Assembly (NCBI GenBank): GCA_018268995.1
Contig: JAFDVL010000004.1
Location: 43,302 to 107,301, forward strand
Reading direction: 5' to 3'
DNA: 64,000 nt
Source of the DNA: Acidobacteriota bacterium
GTDB taxonomy: Bacteria > Acidobacteriota > Blastocatellia > RBC074
Every line of letters starts with the position of its first letter. Position 1 is the first letter of the stretch. The notes beneath the pieces were generated by a model. It was not told the DNA's origin and searched no databases. It saw only the letters and a list, made by a program, of their open reading frames with translations. Of this stretch, positions 18,087-27,447 are shown one piece after another. The position numbers and the translations under genes are program-made.

Positions 18087-18863
18087 TTGAAATCAACAGT
18101 ATCTGCGTCTGAGGCTGAGAATGCCTCTTTTACGAATCCCAACAATCGTCAATACAAATACTATGATTTGGTCATGGCAGCATTTGTCACGGTGCTGCTG
18201 TGCTCTAATTTGATTGGCGTCAGCAAACGATCTTACATTCCGCTTCCCTTCACTATCCATTGGGGCAATTGGGAAATGAGCTATCTGACCTTTGGGACAG
18301 GGATTTTGTTTTTTCCGATCAGCTATGTTTTTGGAGATGTGCTGACGGAAGTCTATGGCTATGCGCGCTCTCGCCGCGTCATTTGGGCTGGGTTTGGAGC
18401 ACTGATTTTTGCTTCGTTCATGAGCTATGTCGTCGTCAATATGCCACCTGCGCCTGGATGGACGGGACAGGAAATTTACGAGAAAGCGTTTGGCAGTACC
18501 TGGCGCATCGTCTTTGCCTCGCTGTTGGCATTTTGGGCAGGCGAATTTGCGAATTCTGTCGTGCTGGCCAAAATGAAAGTCGGAACAGAAGGCCGCTTTC
18601 TCTGGCTGCGCACCATCGGGTCAACGGTCGCGGGCGAAGCGGTAGATTCGATGATCTTTTATCCGCTCGCTTTTTTCGGTGCAGAGGGTTGGACAACCGA
18701 AGCAATCATCACAGTGATGTTGACGAATTACTGTCTGAAAGTGCTGTGGGAAGCATTGATTACGCCCATCACCTACCGCGTGGTAGCGTTCCTCAAGCGG
18801 GCGGAAAACGAAGATTATTACGACCGAAACACCAACTTTAATCCGTTTACGCTGGAAACCTAA
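18087..18863 (+). CDS. Queuosine-precursor transporter (YhhQ/DUF165 family)
   Basis: A membrane protein of about 258 residues with six predicted helices. Family signatures include VLLCSNLIGVSK, FFPISYVFGDVLTEVYGY and EFANSVVLAKMK followed by a GSTVAGEAVDS segment. YhhQ-type carriers import preQ0/preQ1, precursors of the tRNA base queuosine. TTG 18087 is chosen because AAAGGAC lies eight bases upstream; an earlier TTG at 18039 is possible. There is no ATG until well inside the first helix. It is followed 12 bases later by an ABC ATPase gene. Confidence 0.85.
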   Translation: MKSTVSASEAENASFTNPNNRQYKYYDLVMAAFVTVLLCSNLIGVSKRSYIPLPFTIHWGNWEMSYLTFGTGILFFPISYVFGDVLTEVYGYARSRRVIWAGFGALIFASFMSYVVVNMPPAPGWTGQEIYEKAFGSTWRIVFASLLAFWAGEFANSVVLAKMKVGTEGRFLWLRTIGSTVAGEAVDSMIFYPLAFFGAEGWTTEAIITVMLTNYCLKVLWEALITPITYRVVAFLKRAENEDYYDRNTNFNPFTLET

Positions 18864-18875
18864 GTTGATTGCTGG

Positions 18876-19601
18876 ATGGGTAACATGCCAATTCTGGTTG
18901 CGGAAAATGTGCGAAAGACATACCTCGGCGGCGAGGCTCCGGTTGAAGCGGTGCGCGGCATCAGCCTGTCACTCGAAGCAGGCGCATTCGTTGCGATTAT
19001 GGGACCATCGGGCGGCGGCAAATCAACGCTGCTGCATTTGTGCGGTGCAATGGATCGCCCGACTTCAGGCCAACTCCTGATTGAAGATGTTTCTCTCTCC
19101 ACCTTGAGCGATGACGAACTTACAAAGCTGCGGCGTGAGCGAATCGGCTTCGTATTTCAATTTTTCAATTTGCTGCCGACGTTGACTGTCACCGAAAACA
19201 TCGCGCTGCCCTTACAACTTGCAGGAAAAACCGCCGCTGTCGCCGAAAGACGCGCGCAGGAATTCGCCGCACGCGTCGGGTTAAGTCATCGCCTGACACA
19301 TTACCCGCAACAACTTTCTGGCGGAGAAATGCAGCGCGCAGCCATCGCCAGAGCGATCATTCACGAACCGGCATTGTTGATTGCTGATGAGCCAACGGGA
19401 AATCTGGATTCTGAAAATGGCGCGCGCGTCTTGGAGTTGCTGTGCGAGTTGAATCGTGAAATGAAACTCACGATTTTATTGGCCACTCACGCCGCAGAAA
19501 CCGCTGCCGCTGCACAAAAAATGATCTACCTCCGCGATGGGTTGATTGAGCGCGAAGAAGCTCTCAACGCGCCATCATCCCAGTTGATTGCAAGATCATA
19601 G
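18876..19601 (+). CDS. ABC transporter ATP-binding protein (LolD/AttE-like)
   Basis: A 241-residue nucleotide-binding protein of the MacB/LolD group. Walker A is GPSGGGKST, the Q-loop lies in [13 protein letters not shown], the signature is LSGGEMQR and Walker B is [13 protein letters not shown], with a switch histidine in LATHAAE. It should energise the large FtsX-like permease encoded at 19734. With that permease and the CrtC/AttH-like protein downstream it forms an AttEFGH-type set. ATG 18885 is an alternative start. Confidence 0.9.
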   Translation: MGNMPILVAENVRKTYLGGEAPVEAVRGISLSLEAGAFVAIMGPSGGGKSTLLHLCGAMDRPTSGQLLIEDVSLSTLSDDELTKLRRERIGFVFQFFNLLPTLTVTENIALPLQLAGKTAAVAERRAQEFAARVGLSHRLTHYPQQLSGGEMQRAAIARAIIHEPALLIADEPTGNLDSENGARVLELLCELNREMKLTILLATHAAETAAAAQKMIYLRDGLIEREEALNAPSSQLIARS

Positions 19602-19618
19602 ACTGCTCAAAATGCGAC

Positions 19619-19715
19619 TTAACGCAAAGGATCAAAGGATCAAAAGTTCAAAGGTAATCACCCTTAATACAGTTGCTTTTCTTTGCGCCTTTGCCCCTTT
19701 GTCCCTTTGCGTTAA
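19619..19715. repeat. Imperfect palindromic low-complexity repeat
   Basis: The left arm starts TTAACGCAAAGG and continues with CAAAGG units. The right arm is built of CCTTTG units and ends CCCTTTGCGTTAA. It fills the gap between the ATPase and permease genes and could fold into a long hairpin. It looks like an invasive intergenic repeat rather than a functional site. Confidence 0.6.
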
Positions 19716-19733
19716 TTTCCCGCGCTGATCATT

Positions 19734-22319
19734 ATGCGATTGTTCCGGCAATTCATCCTGCGCCATTTGCTGAACGAGCGATTACGCTCCGCCGCGACGA
19801 TTCTTGGCATTGCGCTTGGCATCGCGGTTGTCATTGCGATTCAACTCACGAATTCCAGTTCGGTGCGCGGCTTTGAAGCGGCGGTCGAAACAATTTCCGG
19901 CAAAACTTCGCTGGAACTGACGGGCGTGGGGTTGGGGCTGGACGAATTGAAGCTGCGCGATTTGGGATGGCTCCGCGAATATGGTTTTGTCAGCCCGATT
20001 ATTGAAGGCGATGCTCAGGCACGATTGGCTGAAAACAAAAGCGAGTCACTGCGCATTCTCGGCGTAGACATTTTGCGTGATCGTTCGATTCGTGATTACA
20101 AATTACAATCCGAGGCGCAGAAAGAACTCACGCCAACTGACTTTCTGACCTTGTTGATTGATCCGCATTCAATCGTCCTCACCGAAAAATTCGCCAATAA
20201 ATACAACCTCCAGGTGAATTCGCAGGTCACGATGATCTTCGGAGACAAGACCGAAACATTCACTGTGCGCGGCCTGTTGCGAAACGAAGGCGCAGCGCGA
20301 GCGCTGGATGGCAATTTCGCGCTGATGGACATTGCCGCAGCACAATGGGCTTTCAATCGGTTAGGCAGAATTGATCGCGTAGACATTCGATTGCGCGACG
20401 GCGTCAGCATTGACGAAGCGGAAACCGCCATCAAACAAAAGTTACCGACAGGACTGAATGTGCAGCGACCAGCACGGCGCGGGCGACATGTCGAAAAAAT
20501 GCTGGAAGCGTTTCACTTCAATCTGACAGCGCTTTCGTACATCGCGCTGATTGTCGGATTGTTTTTGATCTACAACACGGTTTCGATTTCCGTCATCACG
20601 CGGCGCGAAGAAATCGGCACGCTCAGAGCGCTCGGCGTCACACGAAAAAACGTCTTGGCATTGTTTCTGGCAGAAGCCGCAGCCCTCGCTGTCATCGGTT
20701 GTGCGATTGGTCTCGCACTTGGACGCCTGCTTTCATTTGGCGCAGTGAAGTTAACTGCGACCACCGTCAATTCGCTTTACATTGCCGTGGCCGCCGAACC
20801 TCCTACACTAAGTCTGAAACATTTCCTCATCGCCTTTGGCATCGGCTTGCCGTTGTCGCTGTTGGCTGCGGCATTGCCCGCACTGGAAGCTTCACGCGTT
20901 GCGCCCACCGCAGCAATGCGCGGCAATGATCGGCTGGAATCGCGCTTCCGCCTGCGCAAACTGTATTTGATTGCGCCCTTGCTTTTACTGACTGCGGCGT
21001 GGGTCTTTGGGCAACAAAACGCAGTTCGTGGATTGCCTTTGTTTGGCTACGGCGCAGCGGTGGCAATTGTCGCAGGCGCGGCGTTTTTAGTGCCCGCAGT
21101 ATTGTTTGCCATCACACACATCGGAAAACGATTCCTTGCGCGGCTCTTTAAAATCGAAGGGCAACTAGCGAACTCCAATCTGGCGGGAGCAATCCCGCGC
21201 ATTTCGATTTCCGTTGCGGCGTTGGCGATCAGCCTTTCGATGATGGTCGCGATTGCGGTCATGATTGGCAGCTTTCGTGAAACAGTAAATTACTGGATCG
21301 GGCAAACCTTGCAGGCGGATTTGTATTTGCGGCCCGCGACACGCAGCAACGTCACCGTGGACGCGCCCGTTTCGCCCGAAGTCGAAAAGCTCATCGTACA
21401 GCATCCGGCAGTCGCGGCAATTGACCGCTTTCGCAACTTCGACCTGCCTTACGAAGACGCCCTGATTACGCTGGGTTCCGGCGATTTCAACGTCATTCTG
21501 GAACACGGCAATTTGCAATTCAAAGAACCGCGCAATCAGACAGAAGCCAAAGCTGCGATGCGTACTGCAATCGGAGCAACTGCCGTCGTCGTTTCTGAAA
21601 GCTTTGCCATCAAGCGCAGCAAACGTCTTGGCGACGAAATCAAGCTGAATACGCCCAATGGCGAAGCGGCTTTTCGCATCGTCGGCATTTACTACGACTA
21701 TTCCAGTGATCGCGGCATTGTCGTGATGGATCGCGGCACATTTGCGAAATATTGGGGCGAACAATTGCCGACCAGTTTGACGATTTACCTGCGCGATGGC
21801 GTCAATCACGAGCAGACACGGGATGAAATTTTGGCAGCGCTGGGCGATAAATATCGCGTCTTGATTTACACCAATGCCGCGATTCGCAAAGAAGTGCTTC
21901 GGATTTTTGACAGCACGTTTGCCATCACCTACGCGCTGGAAGTCATTGCGATTTTCGTCGCAATTTTAGGCGTCGCCAGCACGTTGCTCACGTTAATTCT
22001 GGAGCGGCGCAAAGAAATTGCGATGCTGCGCCTGATCGGTGCGGACAAAAAGCAAATTCGCAAAATGGTCGTCATCGAAGCCGCATTGATGGGCGGCGTC
22101 AGCCAGAGCATCGGCATTGTCGTCGGACTTCTACTTTCACTCGTGTTGATTTACGTCATCAACGTGCAAAGCTTTGGCTGGACGATTCAATTTCATTTGC
22201 CTGTGTTGTTTCTGGTGCAATCGTCCATACTGATTTTATTGGCCACAGCGTTATCTGGTATTTATCCGGCGGCACGCGCCGCAAGATTGCACGCAACTGA
22301 GCAGGTCGCAGAAGAGTAA
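19734..22319 (+). CDS. Large FtsX-like ABC permease (AttFG/YbbP-like)
   Basis: An 861-residue permease. An N-terminal helix follows [29 protein letters not shown]. Two FtsX-type domains lie at about 260-390 and 730-850, separated by two periplasmic MacB-core-like domains and a central pair of helices. The duplicated layout (about ten helices) fits the YbbP/AttFG type that acts with a LolD-like ATPase in lipid or lipoprotein handling at the inner membrane. The last helix block contains [22 protein letters not shown] motifs in both halves. It is followed four bases later by an AttH-like gene. Confidence 0.9.
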   Translation: MRLFRQFILRHLLNERLRSAATILGIALGIAVVIAIQLTNSSSVRGFEAAVETISGKTSLELTGVGLGLDELKLRDLGWLREYGFVSPIIEGDAQARLAENKSESLRILGVDILRDRSIRDYKLQSEAQKELTPTDFLTLLIDPHSIVLTEKFANKYNLQVNSQVTMIFGDKTETFTVRGLLRNEGAARALDGNFALMDIAAAQWAFNRLGRIDRVDIRLRDGVSIDEAETAIKQKLPTGLNVQRPARRGRHVEKMLEAFHFNLTALSYIALIVGLFLIYNTVSISVITRREEIGTLRALGVTRKNVLALFLAEAAALAVIGCAIGLALGRLLSFGAVKLTATTVNSLYIAVAAEPPTLSLKHFLIAFGIGLPLSLLAAALPALEASRVAPTAAMRGNDRLESRFRLRKLYLIAPLLLLTAAWVFGQQNAVRGLPLFGYGAAVAIVAGAAFLVPAVLFAITHIGKRFLARLFKIEGQLANSNLAGAIPRISISVAALAISLSMMVAIAVMIGSFRETVNYWIGQTLQADLYLRPATRSNVTVDAPVSPEVEKLIVQHPAVAAIDRFRNFDLPYEDALITLGSGDFNVILEHGNLQFKEPRNQTEAKAAMRTAIGATAVVVSESFAIKRSKRLGDEIKLNTPNGEAAFRIVGIYYDYSSDRGIVVMDRGTFAKYWGEQLPTSLTIYLRDGVNHEQTRDEILAALGDKYRVLIYTNAAIRKEVLRIFDSTFAITYALEVIAIFVAILGVASTLLTLILERRKEIAMLRLIGADKKQIRKMVVIEAALMGGVSQSIGIVVGLLLSLVLIYVINVQSFGWTIQFHLPVLFLVQSSILILLATALSGIYPAARAARLHATEQVAEE

Positions 22320-22323
22320 GAAT

Positions 22324-23457
22324 ATGAGAAGTCAGAAATCAGAAGTCGGAAGTCGGAAGTTAAGATGGCTAATCATAGTCTCTGCGCTTGTCTGCCTTTT
22401 GTCGCTCGTCTTTGCCCAAACAGAGTGGAAACAAGCGTTGTCCGGCTATCAATTTGATTTCAGCCGCGATCACGCGAGTCATCCTGAGTACAAAATCGAA
22501 TGGTGGTATTACACGGGAAATCTTGCCACGGCGGACGGACATCGTTTCGGTTATCAACTCACATTCTTTCGCGTGGGCGTAGATCAACAGCCCGTCAATC
22601 CTTCGCGCTGGGCGGTGCGCGATTTGTATATGGCGCATCTGGCTGTCACCGACATTGACGGCAAAAAATTCAAATACGCCGAAAAACTCAATCGCGCGGG
22701 CGTCGGCTGGGCTGGGGCAGAAACGGATCGCTATCGCGTTTGGAATGAGGACTGGCAGGCGCAACAAAACGAGGCTCGGCAAACTTTGCTGAAAGCGACG
22801 GACGAAGGCATCAGCATTGAATTGGAATTGGAACCGGGCAAGGCTCCCGTGATTCACGGGCAGAACGGCGTCAGTCAAAAGGGTTCGCAGGTCGGAAATG
22901 CTTCGCATTACTACTCGCAAACACGGATGCCGACACGCGGGACGATTGTGATGGACGGGCAACGATTTGAGGTGACAGGCGCGAGTTGGATGGATCACGA
23001 ATTTGGCACGAGCTTTCTGGAAAAGGAACAGAAAGGCTGGGACTGGCTGGCGATTCAGTTGGAAGATGGAACGGATGTGATGCTCTATCAATTTCGCCGC
23101 AACGATGGCGCACTTGATCTGCATACTTCGGGCACGATTATTGACGCCAACGGCAAAGCCACAGCCATCAGCGCCGCAGACTTTACGCTGGAACCAATTC
23201 AAAAATGGCGCTCGCCTCAAACGGGTGCAGAATACCCGACAAAGTGGATCGTCAAAATTCCAGCCCGGAATCTTGAATTTGAGGTGCGCGCCACGATTGA
23301 AAATCAGGAACTCATCACGAACGGCTCAACGGGGGTAAGTTACTGGGAAGGTGCGATTTGGGTCGAAGGAAAAAGCAGTGGTCGCCTGGTCAAAGGACGC
23401 GGCTACCTGGAAATGACCGGATACGCAGGCGCAGCAATGGGAACTGTTTTTGATTAA
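22324..23457 (+). CDS. CrtC/AttH-like lipocalin-fold exported protein
   Basis: A 377-residue protein with a signal peptide (about residues 14-32, ending VFAQ). The mature part has the AttH/CrtC hallmarks: [11 protein letters not shown] near the start, [19 protein letters not shown] and [11 protein letters not shown]. AttH-like proteins are paired with AttEFG ABC transporters; CrtC relatives hydrate carotenoids, but no carotenoid genes are present. The first codons lie in a repeat of AGAAGTC/GGAAGTC units (22326-22360), giving an odd [12 protein letters not shown] start, so translation may begin later. Confidence 0.85.
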   Translation: MRSQKSEVGSRKLRWLIIVSALVCLLSLVFAQTEWKQALSGYQFDFSRDHASHPEYKIEWWYYTGNLATADGHRFGYQLTFFRVGVDQQPVNPSRWAVRDLYMAHLAVTDIDGKKFKYAEKLNRAGVGWAGAETDRYRVWNEDWQAQQNEARQTLLKATDEGISIELELEPGKAPVIHGQNGVSQKGSQVGNASHYYSQTRMPTRGTIVMDGQRFEVTGASWMDHEFGTSFLEKEQKGWDWLAIQLEDGTDVMLYQFRRNDGALDLHTSGTIIDANGKATAISAADFTLEPIQKWRSPQTGAEYPTKWIVKIPARNLEFEVRATIENQELITNGSTGVSYWEGAIWVEGKSSGRLVKGRGYLEMTGYAGAAMGTVFD

Positions 23458-23514
23458 TAACGTAAAGCTAAGCGGTGACTGACAAGGGACAGAGAAAACG
23501 CCCGATAGCGTCAA

Positions 23515-23544
23515 TTGACACTGCTTCAATGCGCGTGCTACTGT
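23515..23544 (+). promoter_or_regulatory. Candidate promoter for the M50-trpS gene block
   Basis: TTGACA (23515-23520) and TACTGT (23539-23544) are 18 bases apart, about 45 bases before GTG 23588. Confidence 0.45.
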
Positions 23545-23587
23545 CAGTCTCTGGCCGCAATTGGCCGAAAAAAGAGGAGTTACTGCT

Positions 23588-24226
23588 GTGAGAATAGACC
23601 CCGCCTTCATTCCAATTTGGTTCGTGATCTTCCTGTTATCCTTATCCATTCACGAGGCCGCGCATGCTTGGGTGGCAGAGAAATTTGGCGATCCGACCGG
23701 ACGCTATGCCGGGCGTGTCACGCTCAATCCGCTGGCGCACATTGATATGTTCGGAACGATTATTTTCCCGCTGGTCAGCTTGTTCACGGGCGCGATGTTT
23801 TTCGGCTGGGCCAAACCCGTTCCGGTAGATTTAAGCCAGATGAAAGACCGCAAGTTAGGCGATATTTGCGTTTCACTGGCCGGGCCTGTCAGCAATATGA
23901 TTTTAGCGCTGATCTTTTTCACGCTGATGAAAGTAGTGTTGATGTCGCCAAGCATTCAAATGTCTTTAGGTGACTTTGCGCAACCCGTTGTTCGCACATT
24001 GTCTACAGGATTGATCCTGAATGTGGTGCTGGCGGTGTTCAATTTATTACCGATTCCGCCCCTTGATGGCAGCCACGTCTTACAAAACCTGCTTCCCCCA
24101 CGCGCGGCTGAGGCGTTTGAAAACATTCGTCCTTATGGATTTTTCATTTTGATGGGACTGATGTTTACGGGCGTCACCAGCAAAATCGTCGAACCGATCA
24201 TTGATGTAGTGTTTCGTGGTTTATAG
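23588..24226 (+). CDS. M50 site-2-protease-family membrane metalloprotease
   Basis: A 212-residue integral membrane protease. The zinc motif His22-Glu23-x-x-His26 (SIHEAAHAW) is in the first helix, and the second motif NLLPIPPLDGSH provides the third ligand. It lacks PDZ or CBS domains, so it is a minimal rhomboid-sized S2P of the YwhC/SpoIVFB-like group. GTG 23588 has GAGGAG about eight bases upstream; an earlier TTG would begin inside that signal. trpS follows 45 bases later. Confidence 0.9.
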   Translation: MRIDPAFIPIWFVIFLLSLSIHEAAHAWVAEKFGDPTGRYAGRVTLNPLAHIDMFGTIIFPLVSLFTGAMFFGWAKPVPVDLSQMKDRKLGDICVSLAGPVSNMILALIFFTLMKVVLMSPSIQMSLGDFAQPVVRTLSTGLILNVVLAVFNLLPIPPLDGSHVLQNLLPPRAAEAFENIRPYGFFILMGLMFTGVTSKIVEPIIDVVFRGL

Positions 24227-24271
24227 TTAGCGAACGGGAAAGCCAAAACTTCCTGAAATCCTTATCGCATC

Positions 24272-25255
24272 ATGAAAAGAATTGTTAGCGGAATGCGTCC
24301 GACAGGCAAGTTGCACCTCGGCAATTACGAGGGCGCATTAAAAAACTGGGTCAAATTACAAGACCAATATCAATGCTATTTCTTCGTTGCCGATTGGCAC
24401 GCCTTAACCTCTGATTACGCCGACACCTCGAAGATCAAAGAGAATACGCTGGCGATGGTGACGGACTGGCTGGCCGCCGGGCTTGATCCAAACAAATGCG
24501 TGATCTTTGCGCAATCGCTGGTGCCGCAACACGCCGAATTGCATTTGATCTTTTCGACCCTGACGCCGCTGGGATGGCTGGAGCGTGTTCCGACCTACAA
24601 GGAAATGCGTGAAAACATCACCGACAAAGACATCGGCAATTACGCGTTTTTTGGTTATCCCGTTTTGCAAGCCGCAGACATTTGTATGTACAAGGCCGAT
24701 TACGTTCCGGTCGGCAAAGATCAAGCGGCGCATATCGAATTAACCCGCGAAATTGCCCGCCGCTTCAATCAATTTTACGGTGACGTTTTCCCTGAACCGC
24801 AGGCGTTGCACACTGAAGTCTTGCAGCTTACCGGACTCGATGGGCGCAAGATGTCGAAGAGTTACAACAACACGATTGAGCTATCCGACACGGCAGATTC
24901 GATTCAGGCGAAAGTGCGAAAAATGATCACAGATCGCACGCGGATCAAACGCACCGATCCGGGCCATCCTGAAGATTGTGACGTGTGCAAAATGCACCGC
25001 TTGTTCGTTCCGACAGCGGTTGCAGATCAATATGATGCAGATTGCCGCGTGGCGAACATCGGTTGCGTAGACCGCAAAAAAGCCCTCGCCAATGCGTTGA
25101 TTGAATATCTTGCGCCGATTACCGAACGGCTGAATTATTACCGCGATCATCAGGACGAAGTGCGCGACATTTTGCTGGAAGGCTCGAAGAAAGCACGCGA
25201 AGAGGCAGAGCGGATTATGCATGACGTGCGCGGTGCAATGAAGATTGATTGGTAG
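24272..25255 (+). CDS. trpS: Tryptophan-tRNA ligase
   Basis: A class I aminoacyl-tRNA synthetase of 327 residues, the usual bacterial TrpRS length. It has PTGKLHLGN (HIGH-type motif) near residue 10 and KMSKS near residue 195. The Rossmann core is intact. CDVCKMH with a further Cys near GCVDRKKA recalls the metal-binding region of some TrpRS. No T-box or leader is visible upstream. The tautomerase gene starts seven bases after its stop. Confidence 0.95.
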   Translation: MKRIVSGMRPTGKLHLGNYEGALKNWVKLQDQYQCYFFVADWHALTSDYADTSKIKENTLAMVTDWLAAGLDPNKCVIFAQSLVPQHAELHLIFSTLTPLGWLERVPTYKEMRENITDKDIGNYAFFGYPVLQAADICMYKADYVPVGKDQAAHIELTREIARRFNQFYGDVFPEPQALHTEVLQLTGLDGRKMSKSYNNTIELSDTADSIQAKVRKMITDRTRIKRTDPGHPEDCDVCKMHRLFVPTAVADQYDADCRVANIGCVDRKKALANALIEYLAPITERLNYYRDHQDEVRDILLEGSKKAREEAERIMHDVRGAMKIDW

Positions 25256-25261
25256 CTGATC

Positions 25262-25651
25262 ATGTCGCAAATCAAAATCTACGGATTGGCAACCCATCTG
25301 AACCCGATTAAAGCTCAGCTTTCCGACGTGATTCATTCGTGCGTCATTGATGCCCTGTCCTATCCGACCGATAAACGAGCACATCGTTTTTTTCCGCTGG
25401 ACGCAACGGATTTTTATTATCCGGCAGGACGGACAGAGCAATACACGATCATCGAAATCAGCATGTTTGAGGGGCGTTCTGTCGAAGCGAAGAAAACCCT
25501 AATTCGCTTGCTGTTCGAGCGCATCCATCAAACCTTTGGCATCTCATCGCAGGATATAGAAATCACGATTTTCGAGACGCCCAAGCATAACTGGGGCATT
25601 CGTGGGCAAGCGGGCGACGAGTTGAGATTGAATTACAAAGTGGAAGTTTGA
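25262..25651 (+). CDS. Tautomerase-superfamily protein lacking Pro1
   Basis: A 129-residue protein. The segment EISMFEGRSVEAKKTLIRLLFERI and the C-terminal DIEITIFETPKHNWGIRGQAGDEL fit the Tautomerase_2 group of the 4-oxalocrotonate tautomerase superfamily. The catalytic N-terminal proline of active members is absent: the mature N-terminus would be SQIKIYG. It may thus have lost or changed activity. It is packed between trpS and scpA, with gaps of six and eight bases. Confidence 0.7.
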   Translation: MSQIKIYGLATHLNPIKAQLSDVIHSCVIDALSYPTDKRAHRFFPLDATDFYYPAGRTEQYTIIEISMFEGRSVEAKKTLIRLLFERIHQTFGISSQDIEITIFETPKHNWGIRGQAGDELRLNYKVEV

Positions 25652-25659
25652 GTTGAAAA

Positions 25660-26499
25660 ATGGCATCCCAGAAAAACAAAGCAGCAAAAGAGACCGTCAA
25701 ATCGGACGATCTGCCTCCTGATCCTGAAGCAACGCGGGACGATTACAAGGTCAAACTTGAAGTCTTTGAAGGCCCGCTTGATTTGCTGTTGTACCTCATC
25801 AAAAAAGATCAGATAGATATTTACGACATCCCCATCGCGCGCATCACCAAGCAGTATTTGGAATATGTGCAATTGCTGGAATCGCTGAACATCGAAGTGG
25901 CAGGTGACTTTCTGGTGATGGCCGCGACGTTGATTTACATCAAGTCCAAAATGCTGCTGCCGCCAGAGCCGAAAGTCGAAGGCGAAGAAGACCTCAATGA
26001 AGACCCACGCATGGAACTGGTCGAGCAATTGCTCGAATATCAAAAGTTCAAATCCGCCGCCAACATGCTCTACGAAAAGGCCGAGATTGAAGGGGCCTGC
26101 TACTCACGCGGCGAACTGGAGACAGACAAAAATAATCCTGAAATTACCGCCACGGTCGTTGATTTGCTGCGTGTTTTCAAAGACATTCTTGACCGCGCCA
26201 AAGCTGTCAAGGAAATGGAAATTCACCGCGAAGAAATGAGCATGAGCGAAAAGCTCACGCAAATTCGCACGCTTTTGGCAGAACGGAAAGAGATCAATGT
26301 GCGCGAAGTGTTTGAGATGGCGCATTCCAAACGCGAGCTAATTCTGACATTCCTTGCGTTTCTCGAACTCGTCAAAGAATCCCAAATCCTGTTGGTGCAG
26401 CAGCAGCTCTTCGGCGACATCATCGCGCGTGCGCGTGAAAACGTCCCGCTGCTCGAAATCACTGACGCCCCCAAACTCGCAGTAAGTGAAGAGAATTGA
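25660..26499 (+). CDS. scpA: Segregation and condensation protein A (kleisin)
   Basis: ScpA, the kleisin subunit of the SMC-ScpAB condensin complex, 279 residues. After a charged N-terminal tail of about 30 residues comes KLEVFEGPLDLLLYLIKKDQIDIYDIPIARI, the diagnostic ScpA start. The C-terminal winged helix has LTFLAFLELVKESQILLVQQ. It is immediately upstream of scpB, as is standard. Confidence 0.95.
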   Translation: MASQKNKAAKETVKSDDLPPDPEATRDDYKVKLEVFEGPLDLLLYLIKKDQIDIYDIPIARITKQYLEYVQLLESLNIEVAGDFLVMAATLIYIKSKMLLPPEPKVEGEEDLNEDPRMELVEQLLEYQKFKSAANMLYEKAEIEGACYSRGELETDKNNPEITATVVDLLRVFKDILDRAKAVKEMEIHREEMSMSEKLTQIRTLLAERKEINVREVFEMAHSKRELILTFLAFLELVKESQILLVQQQLFGDIIARARENVPLLEITDAPKLAVSEEN

Positions 26500-26511
26500 T
26501 AAAGTTAATCC

Positions 26512-27387
26512 ATGAGCGATACGAAAACGAACCCCGAAGAAATTGAATCTGCCGCAAGCGAATACGATGCAATCTTTGCCCGGCTCGCAGAAGAAGAAGA
26601 AATCATCGAAGAAGTCATCGTAATAGAAACCGTCAGCGAGGAAATTCAGGGACGGAGCGACGAAGAGAACTCCGAAACGTCTGAGGAAATTGAAGCCGGA
26701 GAAACCACAGAAACAGTGGCTGACAACGAGGTGGCAGAAACCCCAGAAGATGAAGCCACAGCCCCGGCTGACGAAGTAACGACGACTGAAACCGTACCTG
26801 ACGTTGAAGTTGAAACCTCCTCTCTCAACGCTGAAGTTGATGAGGTCGAAATAACCGCATCGTTCGCTGAACTCAAGCCCGCGATTGAAGCAGTCTTGTT
26901 CGTCGCAGATGAACCCGTGCCCTTCGCGCAACTCTGCAAAGTGCTGGGCGACGTGAATTCGGCTGACGTTTATGCAATGTTGGTTGAGTTGAAGAGTGAT
27001 TACGAAGCGCGCAACAGTGGCCTGGAACTGCGCGAAATTGCAGGCGGCTGGCGGATCATGACGCGTCCGCAACATCACGAATTCATTCGCAAATATCTCA
27101 AGTCAAAACCTTCGGCGCGATTGTCGTTGCCCGCTCTGGAAACGTTGGCGGTAATTGCCTACAGACAACCTGTGACGGTGCCGGAGATCCTGGAAATTCG
27201 CGGCGTTACTTCTTCGTCAGCAATCAAGACGCTGCTCGAAAAACGATTGATTATTACCAAAGGCCGCAAGGAAACGGTGGGACGCCCGATGATGTACGGC
27301 ACATCGAAAGAGTTTCTGCTGCAATTCGGGTTACGGGATTTGAATGAGCTGCCAAGCATGGAAGATTTTGAAGAATTGGCCAGCTAA
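26512..27387 (+). CDS. scpB: Segregation and condensation protein B with acidic N-terminal extension
   Basis: ScpB, the winged-helix partner of ScpA. The conserved domain starts near residue 118 (LKPAIEAVLFVADEPVPFAQL) and includes YRQPVTVPEILEIRGV and the C-terminal PMMYGTSKEFLLQFGL. The first 115 residues are highly acidic (Glu/Thr/Val-rich) and probably disordered. Typical ScpB proteins are about 190 residues, so this 291-residue form is extended. Confidence 0.93.
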   Translation: MSDTKTNPEEIESAASEYDAIFARLAEEEEIIEEVIVIETVSEEIQGRSDEENSETSEEIEAGETTETVADNEVAETPEDEATAPADEVTTTETVPDVEVETSSLNAEVDEVEITASFAELKPAIEAVLFVADEPVPFAQLCKVLGDVNSADVYAMLVELKSDYEARNSGLELREIAGGWRIMTRPQHHEFIRKYLKSKPSARLSLPALETLAVIAYRQPVTVPEILEIRGVTSSSAIKTLLEKRLIITKGRKETVGRPMMYGTSKEFLLQFGLRDLNELPSMEDFEELAS

Positions 27388-27447
27388 GATTAGCCACAGA
27401 TTCACCTAGAATTCTTGAACCCGTGACTGATTTTACCGAGAAGGAAA

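Noticed and set aside
22324..23457. Carotenoid 1,2-hydratase (CrtC) function
   Set aside because: The protein is adjacent to an AttEFG-like transporter and no carotenoid genes are present, so AttH-like is the better reading.
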